64,000 nucleotides of DNA. Source: Phytophthora sp. 'mugwort'. Its lineage: Eukaryota > Oomycota > Peronosporomycetes > Peronosporales > Peronosporaceae. A model generated the notes under the pieces. That model saw only the letters and a program-made list of their open reading frames with translations, had not been told where the DNA came from and made no database searches. The position numbers and the translations under genes were made by a program. Position 1 is the first letter of the stretch. Each line of letters starts with the position of its first letter. The stretch spans positions 5,084,001-5,148,000 of the forward strand of contig JAUCEF010000006.1 of assembly GCA_033558025.1 (NCBI GenBank), written 5' to 3'. Of this stretch, positions 52,319 through 62,400 are shown in pieces.

Positions 52319-55300
52319 CTACATGAAGCTAGCTTCCTTATCGGCAAATGCAGCAGACTTGGCGAGCTGATCCAGCAAGCTTTTCACACTTTTCACACGC
52401 TTCTTGAGCAATATTCGCGTCTTCAAATCAGGCTCACCACGGAAGCTCGTGAGGTGTTGGTGGAAGAAGACTGCGAGACCATCAATCGTAAGCTGCGCCT
52501 TCTTGGTCTGCACCAGGCGCTGGAACACTTGCGCCATTTCCAGCTCACTCTCGACCTTGAGGATCTCTTCCATGAGAACCCGCAGGAACAAGATGCTCTT
52601 CTCCTCAAGCTGCGTGAAGTCAAGCACTTTCAAGCATGACAACGACAGATTGCTGCTAAGCACAAGCCCAGCCAGCATTTGAGCCTGGTTGTACAATCTC
52701 CGCGGCTGCAGCGACTCCATTTGCTTGAAAGTGTCCCAGAATGCCAGTTGGAACGTGAATTTGTATCGGGGGTCCATTTCGCACAGCTTTTCAGCCAGCA
52801 CCAAGTAGTATTTGTTAAACTTCTTCTCTTGGCCACAGCAATGCAGTAGCACACGCACAATTTCGCGCTCTTGCTTCTCCTTCAGATGCAACTGTAGCAA
52901 CCGTTCGTAGGCGTCGAAGCAGTCAGTCGCGCCCATGAGGGCCACAAAGATTTTCTTGCGGACGTCCGTGTTCATGTGCTGCTTCTCTGCCAGTTTCACG
53001 AGTCGATCGTTCTCGCGGGCTTCCTTGGTGACTGCGTCATCATTTACTGCGTCATCGACTGACTTTGGCTGCTGATAGCCGACCCACGTGCCACCGACAA
53101 CCCACCAACGACCATCTTCGTCAGCATTAAGCAGCTCGTGCAGTGAGACACGTAGCGGGTTGTTAGTGTTTCCGCATCGAGTCTTCACACGACCTAGCCA
53201 CTTCTTTAGCGACGACACATCCAAGACACCACCGGCACCTCCTGTTCCTCCAGCGTTGCGGCCTTTTCCTTGCTTGGACGACTTCTTGAGGTCGTAAATG
53301 AGGTCCAGAATAAAGCGAACACGTTCATCTGGTTGCTCTCCATCATGTGCTTGTTGTGCTTCACCCACTTTCTGCTGTACGGCTGCAACCATCTGACGCA
53401 AGGCATCGGCATCATCTGCACGAAGTTGAGCGCCGCCAATCTTCAAAAGCTGGTGAATAAGCTCAATGTCGGTGGACGAGAAACTGTCCACAAATGTGCG
53501 GAAGAGGTCGTACACAAGGGTACAGTGCACGACCCCAAAGTTATACAGCATCATCACGAACATCATCAAGTTGACAGGCACCTTGGAAGTTCTACCGTCG
53601 CCATCATCGTCGTCGTGTTGTTTCCCTGCAGATTCGCTTAGTTGTTTCTTTTCCTCGTCCACGCTATCCATGAGTTTGCGCACCAGCTTCTCAACGAAGA
53701 AGCCTCCGATCTCGCTGCCAACACTGTGATATAGAGCTGCTACCAGAGCGCTGCCCACTTTAATGAGCGGCGCCATTACCTGTCGAGGGTGACATGTGAT
53801 CTGAAGCAGCTTATCCAAAAGGATTTCGTTCACAAGCGATCGACCGTTGCTTCGGTAGATCTTCTCCATTTCTAAAGCAATTGACCTGGTTATCATAAGA
53901 GCACACGCATAGTTAGTGATCCTCGCGTTATACAATAACAGTACCTCAGCTAAAGGCGACGTACTCCATGTTGGACTCCGAAATACGGTTGAGCTGACCA
54001 TTAATACGACGCGACAGCTCGCGCATGGCTTGCTCGTCCATCTGCAAAGGTTTGACCTTTTCTGTGATTGCCGCTGCTGCCGCAGCTTCGGCTTCAGCTT
54101 GAAGCTTTCGACGAAGATGAGGGGGCAAATACGCCAAGGGCTTCTTTATTCCGTCACTGGATTTGATGACAGGCCGACCGTAGATGTCTTCTCCGATGAC
54201 GATACTCTCCTTTTTCTCCTCTTTCTCTTGTTCTTCATCTTCTTCCTCGTCCTTCTCGCTATCGTCGGCATCTCCATTCTCGTCACTTTCTTTTTCTTCC
54301 TCCTCGAGCTTATCCTCTTCATCACTGTCTGCCTCAGCCTTCTCTTCTCCTAAATTGTCATCACTTGCCACCTCTTCGTCACTAGTAGCCAAGCGCTGGT
54401 TCCGCAGAGCATTAGCTCGGGCTTCGTCATCGTCTTCCTCATCTTCATCCGAGTAAAACTGCGCAAGGTCCTCCGACTCGGACTCTGATTCATCGGTCGG
54501 TAGTTCGTCCATTCCTTTGAGGAACTCGGCATCTTCTGCCTGCAGTAGCTCCATCTCGCGTTGAGTCTCTTCGCCCATCTCCATGTCTCCAAGGTCGCTA
54601 CCAGTCACCGATCCCTCACTCTCCTCCTTGTCATTCTCCGCCCCATCGCTCTCGACGTCCGCATCATGAGCAGTCGAATACTTCGCGTTCGTCACCTTCG
54701 GTCGGTCCTTCACCACCCTTAAAAACATAGAAACACACAGAAAAGCGCATCAGCAGCTACTAAAAGCCGCCCCATATACCATCATGAATACTGCAATCGT
54801 ACTCTGAAATATGGTCCAGTTCCGACAAAAAATCCGCAAAATCCTCGCCCAGTCCGTCCTTCGAGTACTCTCTAGTAACCGTCAAACCCCATAACGTTAG
54901 CTATCACTTCATTGCATACCACATAAAAAACAGTTATCGCTCCTACTTCTTCAGCTTCTTCAGCGCCGACTCAGATTTGCTGGAGGACGACGAGCCGAGT
55001 CCCAGCTTGGCCTCTAGCGCCTTAATCTCCTTGTCGTCGCCGCTCGGCGACTGCTGTTCGCCTACAACGTATCGTATCCGTTAGTACGTCGTCTATCACC
55101 TCTACTATTTCATCAAGGAACGCACCGTCCTTCGCGCTTGCAACCTCCGCCAGAAACTCGTGGAACTTGTTAGTGATGCCGCCAGCGCTGTGGCGATGCG
55201 CTTTGACAGGTTTTTGGCCGCGCGTCTTGCCGGCGTTTCTATTGGCCTGTGGCGCGTCCACCTCCTTGCGCTGCCGCTTATTCTTGTGGCGCTTCTTGTC

Positions 55301-55357
55301 CTCACGCTCTTGCTTGCGCTTGGCCTTGCGCGACAGCGGCAGCTTCCCAGTCGCCAT
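52319..55357 (-). CDS. NOM1: NOM1/SGD1-like nucleolar MIF4G-domain protein, five exons
   Basis: NOM1 (yeast Sgd1) is a nucleolar protein needed for 40S subunit/18S rRNA maturation. Exons on the minus strand are 55357-55126, 55061-54947, 54871-54803, 54717-53965 and 53885-52319. All introns (64, 75, 85 and 79 bp) have GT-AG ends and the phases fit, giving 911 residues. Exon 1 is basic (KAKRKQEREDKKRHKNKRQR), typical of nucleolar proteins. Exon 2 has DDKEIKALEAKLGLG and exon 3 EYSKDGLGEDFADFL. Exon 4 is very acidic and then ends in LAYLPPHLRRKL and RRINGQLNRISESNM, the entry to the MIF4G domain, which continues over the intron as ESIALEMEKIYRSNGRSLVN (about 375-600). The MA3 domain starts near 690 with MNTDVRKKIFVALMGATDCF and includes LLHCCGQEKKFNKYYLVLAE. 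The upstream ATG in the same frame (55399) is less likely. The gene is divergent from the PLD gene. Confidence 0.9.
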
Positions 55358-55484
55358 GGTTACACTATTTGATCTATTGAGGTGTCTACCTCCAGTCAAA
55401 AGAGTATAACCCTAATGTAGCCATGAGGAGCAGCAGGGGTACTCTTTGAAGGCTACAATTTGTTAGTACAAAGGGTTACGCCCA

Positions 55485-55491
55485 TCACTTT
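55485..55491 (+). promoter_or_regulatory. Oomycete initiator-like element of the PLD gene
   Basis: TCACTTT fits the oomycete initiator consensus TCAYTTY and lies 36 bp before the ATG at 55527, a usual distance for short oomycete 5' UTRs. The match is only seven bases, so chance is possible. The 169-bp gap to the NOM1 start makes this a likely bidirectional promoter. Confidence 0.4.
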
Positions 55492-55526
55492 AAGTTTCTA
55501 AGGCTATTTTCTAAGCGGATAGAGAC

Positions 55527-57191
55527 ATGCCGCGCCGTCTGCGTCGCGGCGATAGTGCTGCGCTGTTCGGGCTGTTGTGGGCGGCCTCATGTGTGTTCCT
55601 TGTTACTCTGCGTTTCTCCCCGCGGGACGTGGCGGTCTCGTCCCCTTCAGCCGCCTCCAGGCCGGACGTCTTCGAGCCAAAATGGACGTCTGATTCCGTT
55701 TTCAACGGGGATCTGATCGACAGGGCGACACTGTCGCTGGTGGAATCGCTGCCCGTGGGGGGCTTCGACTTGCACTCGGTCGTTCCTCAGACGTTCGAGG
55801 CCCTTACGCGCCACGTGCGGGCTGCTAAGCGCTCCATCGACCTCAGTGCCATGTACTGGAACCTGCTGGGCGAGGAAGACCGAAAAGTCTATTCCGACGC
55901 TGAAATGGCGAGTTTCGGCGCCGATAGAGGCAAAAACCTGCTTTTTGCATTGCAAGACGCGGCTTCTCGAGGGGTAAAAATCCGAATATTAACGGCGAAA
56001 CAGAGTCCAGGCGAGGGTGAAATGGAAGAAATGCCGGATAAAACCGAAACGTCGTGTAACTCGCTGCCGCATGAGGTGCAGAAGCTGATGGACGCCGGGC
56101 AGAATAATGTCCAAGTGAGGTGCTGGAGTGGCCCCGAGTGGTACGGCAGCGGTATTCTGCATCAAAAGATATGGGTCTTTGATGCCCAACATGTGTATGT
56201 GGGTAGTGCCAACATGGACTGGAAGTCGCTGGCTCAAGTGATGGAGGTCGGGGTGATGATGGAGAATGTATCTCCACAATCCGAGGTGATTCAGGACATG
56301 CAGTGTCTGTTTGAGACCTGGTGGATGTTTGCATCGTCAAAATTGTTGCCAGCTAAGACGGATTTCTACTTTTCGGAGAGATTTCAGCATGAACTGCAGG
56401 TGCCCAAGTGGTCATTGTATCTCCCAGAGGACAAGAGAAGTGAGGATCCGTTTGTGAAGGCGGGGTATTCAGCACTGGGCAATATTTCACATCAGTTAAA
56501 GACGCCGTTTGGTACTGGTGATAGTTCTGCAGGAGGTGCTGAAGCTGCGTCGATTGGTACAGAAATGTTTGTTGCAGCTGCACCGCTGGAAGTGACGGCT
56601 GGTCACTCACGAGCTTTTGACGAGGACGCGCTGGTTTATACGATCCGATCGGCCAAATCTTTTGTCAGTCTCAGTGTAATGGATTTCGAACCGTTCTCGA
56701 TGTACACACCCGGACCGCTTTACTGGCCAGTTCTCACCAATGCATTGCTGGCCAGCGTGTACAGCAAGCCCAGACTGCAGGTGCGTTTATTAATCAGTCA
56801 GTGGCAGCATACTAGCCCTCAAATGCTGGAGGCACTTGCCACGCTGAAGAAACAGGCCGAGTTGTGTCAGCATACACACGCTCGGTGTTCCGGAAGACTT
56901 GAGATCAAGATTTTCCAGGTGCCCGGTTGGCAGAACACGACGTCCAGCGCTGATACAAAAGCTTCGTGGCCTTCGTACACTCGCGTGAACCATGCCAAGT
57001 ATATTGTCACGGATACTCGCGCGAACGTTGGGACAAGTAATATGGAGTGGGGATACTTCTACACCACGGCGGGAGCCAGCATAAACACGAACCACGAGGC
57101 GACACGAAAGGCACTTGAAAAGGTCTTTGAGAGAAACTGGAACTCAAGTTACGCTAAATCTTTGGAGGAAGCAACGAGTGGTGGGCTGTAA
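55527..57191 (+). CDS. PLD3/PLD4-like phospholipase D family membrane protein
   Basis: A complete intronless frame of 554 residues. Residues 9-29 (DSAALFGLLWAASCVFLVTL) form a signal anchor, so the protein is probably type II with its catalytic domain in the lumen of the endomembrane system. Two HKD motifs are present: GILHQKIWVFDAQHVYVGSA (His at about 212, followed by NMDW) and VNHAKYIVTDTRANVGTS (His at about 489, followed by NMEW). Both have His-x-Lys-x4-Asp, and the N-M-D/E-W ending is typical of the PLD3/PLD4 group, whose animal members act as lysosomal 5' exonucleases or phospholipid-modifying enzymes. The substrate here cannot be told from sequence. Several N-x-S/T sites fit a lumenal location. 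It runs divergently from NOM1 and converges on the oxidase gene. Confidence 0.9.
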   Translation: MPRRLRRGDSAALFGLLWAASCVFLVTLRFSPRDVAVSSPSAASRPDVFEPKWTSDSVFNGDLIDRATLSLVESLPVGGFDLHSVVPQTFEALTRHVRAAKRSIDLSAMYWNLLGEEDRKVYSDAEMASFGADRGKNLLFALQDAASRGVKIRILTAKQSPGEGEMEEMPDKTETSCNSLPHEVQKLMDAGQNNVQVRCWSGPEWYGSGILHQKIWVFDAQHVYVGSANMDWKSLAQVMEVGVMMENVSPQSEVIQDMQCLFETWWMFASSKLLPAKTDFYFSERFQHELQVPKWSLYLPEDKRSEDPFVKAGYSALGNISHQLKTPFGTGDSSAGGAEAASIGTEMFVAAAPLEVTAGHSRAFDEDALVYTIRSAKSFVSLSVMDFEPFSMYTPGPLYWPVLTNALLASVYSKPRLQVRLLISQWQHTSPQMLEALATLKKQAELCQHTHARCSGRLEIKIFQVPGWQNTTSSADTKASWPSYTRVNHAKYIVTDTRANVGTSNMEWGYFYTTAGASINTNHEATRKALEKVFERNWNSSYAKSLEEATSGGL

Positions 57192-57269
57192 ACGGGGTAG
57201 CGGAAAAACCACTGACGACTAAGTAACGTGCAAACAATAAATATTCATTGGCGATTTCTCTAGTTTTTA

Positions 57270-59168
57270 TCATCTCTCGACCTCTTCTTCCTCTTCATCA
57301 GTGTCGCTGTCAACGTCAGAGGCACTCTCTTCGTCTTCTTCAGCTGCTTCATCGCTATTTGAACGGGTGTCAGAGTCGTACACGTTTACGAGTTGAGCCA
57401 TACCTGCATCAACGTGGGAGGCAATATGGCAGTGTGCAAAGATACTTCCTACCATGTAATCGCGTGGCGTAAATCGGATCTGCACTCCTCCACGGAAAAG
57501 CGGCAGCGTGTCACGCCATTCACCCACGTCAAACATGACGCCATCCGGGTCAGTAATGTCGTCCGTATCCGAAATTTGGAAATGTGTCGAGTGTATATGG
57601 AACGGGTGACTCATTGTGCGGCAATTACTTGACTTCTTATGCCGACGATCGACGCTCGAACTACTGTTCCCATCCAAGTCACAGCGCCAAATCGCTGGTT
57701 TTCTATAATCTTTGACTGAAATTTCCCATTGCTGCATCTCATTTACAGGCATCGAATAATTGATAAATGATGCGTCGAACGTTTCGTGATTAACTCCATA
57801 TATAAGTCCTTTATCCATCCAAACCGAGAATTCAAAGTCGTATTTGTTGCTCTCGTCGATACTAGGGCGGGATTCAGGGGTGCCGATTGTATCTTCCATA
57901 TACACAGGTCGCGTTGGCAGCGTCGAAGGGAGACGCATGAACTCGGTAGAGCTCTCACTTCTCTCTTCAGTATCAGAATCTTCAATCTCGTCCTTTGTAA
58001 CCTTGAGTTTCACAATGTGCTGAGAGGGCACCCGGTGCTGGTTTACAAGCCCTAATAACTTGTTGCGTGAGCTCGCACAGTCCGTCTCGAGGTAGAAAGT
58101 CCCGATCTCGGCACACATCAAGGCCACATCAGCACGTCCGCCTGGTGGAATTACAATCACGTCCTTTGCTTTGGGTTTCTTAAAATAAATGCCGTCCATG
58201 GCGAGAACTTGCAATGTGCAGCCGCTATCACGACTAGTCACGAGCTCAGCCACATTATTCGCAATGGCGTTTACAAACCGCAGACGCTTGTACTCACCAA
58301 CCGCGAGGTCTAGAGACGGTAGATACTGCCCGTTGACAAAAACTGTAGGCAGCGAAGTATCATTCAACGGGACGTCCGCGTCGTCTTCGACCACTTCAAG
58401 ATCCGTTAACCACACAAACTCGTCGTCATCAGAAGTATTCATGTGGTGTAAAAGGCTCTTGGGACGGAACTTGTTTTCGATTGCATCCTCCAAGTTGTCA
58501 TACATATTAAAGCAATTCTCGACGCAGATCGCTTGCAAGATCATGACAAATTCCTCCATCGCAGCCAGTTCTTCTGGAAAATCTGCTGGTCGATCCACCA
58601 CAATGAGCGCGCCTGCCATCATCCCATTAAGTTGAGAGTTGACATTGCCGTGTGAGTGTGGATGGTACCAGAAGGTTCCAGCGGGATGGTCCGGCCGAAT
58701 CTCGTACGTGTATCTGCGCTGTCCTCCCGGTTCCACAATGGGCATCACATTGTCAGCATCTCCTACTGGGGGCACGTGCATGCCGTGTAGATGCAAATTG
58801 GTGTTATTATTTCTACCAACTTCCAGGGAGTTAGTGAGTGTGATAACCAGTTGGTCCCCTGGACAAACCTTGATCGTGGGGGCCGGTACCCGTCCGTTGT
58901 ATGATCTCGTGTTGAAATCCACGTAGTCGCTCGTGAACCGTGCGAGTTTCACCGCCAAGTTGATCCGCAGCTCGCCGATCCTGCTCTTTACTGTCGATCG
59001 ATTGTCCAACCCCAAGGAGGAGCTATCGGAGCTGAGTTTGGCCCACTGCTTGGCACAGTCCGACTCGTACAGTGTCGGCTGACGCAGTGGCTGGTAGTCG
59101 TGAGCCGCAGTCGTCACCGCAATGGCGACAGTGAGTAGAAGTCCCTTAAGGCAGACGAAGAGACGCAT
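57270..59168 (-). CDS. Secreted multicopper oxidase (laccase-like) with an acidic tail
   Basis: Reading from ATG 59168 gives 632 residues with a signal peptide (MRLFVCLKGLLLTVAIAVTT then AAHD). An in-frame ATG at 59300 would add 44 residues and hide it, so the internal start is preferred. Three cupredoxin domains carry all four copper blocks: NLHLHGMHVPPVG (about 123), FWYHPHSHGNVNSQLNG (about 170), HPFHIHSTHFQI (about 525) and the type 1/type 3 block AHCHIASHVDAGM (about 583), with His-Cys-His and the axial Met. Such enzymes oxidise phenols, metals or ascorbate with reduction of oxygen; the substrate is unknown. The last 30 residues are almost all Asp, Glu and Ser and end EEEEEVER, which is unusual for a laccase, and an acidic insert (DEIEDSDTEERSESST) sits between domains 2 and 3. 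A cell-surface or metal-binding role for the tail is conceivable. Confidence 0.9.
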   Translation of the reverse strand: MRLFVCLKGLLLTVAIAVTTAAHDYQPLRQPTLYESDCAKQWAKLSSDSSSLGLDNRSTVKSRIGELRINLAVKLARFTSDYVDFNTRSYNGRVPAPTIKVCPGDQLVITLTNSLEVGRNNNTNLHLHGMHVPPVGDADNVMPIVEPGGQRRYTYEIRPDHPAGTFWYHPHSHGNVNSQLNGMMAGALIVVDRPADFPEELAAMEEFVMILQAICVENCFNMYDNLEDAIENKFRPKSLLHHMNTSDDDEFVWLTDLEVVEDDADVPLNDTSLPTVFVNGQYLPSLDLAVGEYKRLRFVNAIANNVAELVTSRDSGCTLQVLAMDGIYFKKPKAKDVIVIPPGGRADVALMCAEIGTFYLETDCASSRNKLLGLVNQHRVPSQHIVKLKVTKDEIEDSDTEERSESSTEFMRLPSTLPTRPVYMEDTIGTPESRPSIDESNKYDFEFSVWMDKGLIYGVNHETFDASFINYSMPVNEMQQWEISVKDYRKPAIWRCDLDGNSSSSVDRRHKKSSNCRTMSHPFHIHSTHFQISDTDDITDPDGVMFDVGEWRDTLPLFRGGVQIRFTPRDYMVGSIFAHCHIASHVDAGMAQLVNVYDSDTRSNSDEAAEEDEESASDVDSDTDEEEEEVER

Positions 59169-59487
59169 GTATCGGATACCGAGAGACTTGAGCAGTGCGA
59201 CGCACGTTGGCAAGGCGACGAGAGGGACTCGCACGCGTTCGAGTCGCCATCTGTGATTGACGAAACAGCTGGTAAATTCACACACGAAGTTCAGTCGCAA
59301 ATTATTTTACCAGGACTTGTACCGGTAATCCAATACAATTCTGAGACCACACCTTAAGGATGAGAGTACCGGTACTGTAGTATTTATTAATACTTCAAGT
59401 GGAAGTATACCGGTATGTAAGGGTGGGTGTATGGTTTAAGGCATATATTGAATGACTATACTTTGGTACATTTCCGACTAGTTCTGC

Positions 59488-62400
59488 TTACGCATGGAAG
59501 GTCTCGCCCAGTGCGCGGTTCTCCACTAGCGGGGCGGCCAGGCAGGCCTTCACGTATCCCACGCGAATAACAAAGTCGCCAAACTTCTCTCCTTCGTTGC
59601 GGTTCTCGGCATAGTCCTTGATAATAGGCTCAAGCTCAGTGAGAATCTGCGCTTCGTCCACTGCTTCCTTGTAAAGCTTGTTGAGACGGTCTCCAGAGAA
59701 ACCAGCACCAAGATACATGTTGTAGATCCCCGGAGAGCGACCTACGAAGCCAATCTCGCCCAGATACGGGCGACCGCAGCCGTTAGGGCAACCAGTCATA
59801 CGGATTACGATCGCATCGTCACGCAAGCCGTTCGACTCCAACATGTCCTCGATCTTGGTAATCAGCGACGGGAGATAGCGCTCAGCTTCAGCAAAGGCAA
59901 GACCGCACATTGGTAGAGCAGCACAAGCAATCGAGTTCAGACGCATCCCCGAGTAATTGTCGTTGCCGAACTTGTATGTCTTCATAAACGCCTTGATCTG
60001 GGGGATCTCCTCCTCTGAGATGTTGCCCAGACTTAAGTTCTGGTTACCCGTGAGGTGGAACTCGACGTGTGGGAACGCCTTGGCCAGCTCGCGCAGACCT
60101 GTGCGGATGCCGGTCTCCTTCGTGTCCTTGATACGGCCGCCCTCAACGAACATACCGTAGTGGTATTTGCCGTGCGAGTTCTTGATCCAGCCGAAGCGGT
60201 CGCCGTTCGAGAGGAGCTTGTGCTTGCGTGGCTCTTGCAGCTTGTAGCCCAGACGCTTCTCAATTTCGGCGCGAATCCATTCCAGGCCGTGGTCTTCCAC
60301 AGTATATTTGAAGCGTGCGTGCTTACGGTTCACACGGTCACCGAAGTCGCGCTGTAGCAACATCGTCTTCTCGGCCACATCCTTCGCCTGGTCGGGCGTG
60401 CAGAACGCCATGACATCGGCCAGACGAGGGAACGTCTTGTTATTGTTGTGGGTCATACCCATGCCACCGCCCACACACACGTTGAAGCCGACCAGTTTGT
60501 CCTTCTCTAAGATGGCGATGAAACCCAAGCAATTAGCGAACACGTCCACGTCATTGGACGGAGGAATGGCGATAGCGATCTTGAACTTGCGCGGTAAGTA
60601 GGCCTCGCCATAGAACGGCTCAAAGTCCTTCACCTCACCACCCGCGACCATCTTCTTGTCCAGCCAGATCTCGTGATACGCGCTAGTCTTCGGGGTCAGA
60701 TGGGCTGAAATGTCACGCGCGATGCCTAGGATCTCCTGATGGGTCTCCACAGAGCACGACGGGTTGATGGTAGCCATCACATTACGGTTCACGTCACCGC
60801 AAGCAGCTAAAGAGTCCATTAGCACACGGTTGATCCCCTGTACAATAGGCTTCAGGTTCCACTTGAGAATGCCCTGCAGCTGATACGCCTGACGAGTAGT
60901 CAGCTTAATGTTACCGTTTGCGTGCGAGTCTGCAAGCTGATCAATCATCAGATACTGCTCAGCAGTCGAGACACCACCAGGAACACGCACACGGATCATG
61001 AACGAGAACGCCTTCTCCTTCTTCTCCAGACGCATCTGCTCACGCAGGTCGCGGTCGTCCTGCTGGTAGATACCGTGGAACTTGGTCAGTTGTGTATCGT
61101 CCGCGGCAAGAGCTTTGGTCGTGTGGTCCTCAAGACCTTCAGCTACCGTTCCGCGCAAAAAGTTACTTTGCTGCTTAATCTCCTCGTTCGTGCGCTGTTT
61201 CTTCTTCGTGCCCTGGTGCAGATTCACCACATCTGCAGGGATGCCGATCTGCTCCCACAACTGGGGCTTCCACGACTCGAATTCGGTCATTGGACCATCC
61301 TCGTCCTGGTCATCACCCTTGGCGAGATCAACGATACGCTTGGCACCAAGCTCGCTCAATTTGGCGTCAAGGTCCGCGGGGGCCTTGCAATAGTAGTGTT
61401 TCTCGTCCTCGCGGGGCCAGTACATACTGTCACCCAGACCGAAGACTGCGTATTGCAGCGGAAGCGTTGAGCTGAAGCCCGAAAGCTCACCCCAAAACTC
61501 TTTGCCGTTGCTTGGGAACTCACCTTGGCCGGCAGTCGAGCACACAAACACGACATAAGTGTTCTCGTCGTTGGCTTCGTCCAAAAGCTGATCAATCGTC
61601 ATCTCATTCATGTCCATCTTCTCGACGTTCTTCAGACCGAAGTTCAAAGCGTCCTCTTCCAGCTTCGAGGCGAACTCATCGGCGTGGCCGTTGTCTGAGC
61701 CAACGAGAAGCCACAGCTTCGTGTCGGTCTGCCATGGCTCCTGCTGCTGGGCGCCGAAGCCGTTCAAAAGAGCTTCGAAGCTGGTCTTGAGCGCCTGCTG
61801 CCCGATATGCTCGTACTTCTCCGTGATCGAGGCAGCCACAGGGGCAGTCAATGCCTGCTTGGCAAACAGACTCAGCTGGTTGTTGCGCTGCAGGAACGTC
61901 AGCAGCTCCTTCTTGATGCTCGGTGACTCTAATGAGAACGCCTTCTCGCCCTCCACGTCCTCCAGAAGAGGATTGTAGCGGTATAACGGCCAGTAGCCAC
62001 TGGTCACGGCTTCTTTGGTCTCCTGCTCCATATTGCTAGCGCTCGGCGCGTAAGCCAGTACAATCGAAGGACCGTCAAATGCATCAGCCTCATTCAGTGC
62101 ACGCAGCACCTGCGAGTACGAGTCGTACAGCGCCACCGAAGCGACGTAAGCGTTACCGTATTGCATCGCGTACAACCCCAGGTCACGCTTGCGGTTGGTC
62201 CGGGAGACGGCGTTAATCGGCTCCGTGTCAAGAATCAAAAGGTTCACATTCTCCCCGCTTGCAAGCACCTGGTGCACACCGGAGGCGCCGACGTCACGCG
62301 AGAATTCCTCACTGCCCAGAATCCACTGACTCAGCGGCGCAAAATACTGTTTGAGAGCGTAGATCTCTGTGAGAATACCGCCCTGCTGCTGCTCGTTCTC

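Noticed and set aside
54184..54456. Ser-rich 90-codon plus-strand frame
   Set aside because: It is antisense to the acidic exon 4 of NOM1 and consists only of Ser/Phe/Leu runs.
60922..61470. 182-codon plus-strand frame with His/Thr-rich start
   Set aside because: It lies wholly opposite the sulfite reductase flavodoxin and hemoprotein regions and has no independent signal.
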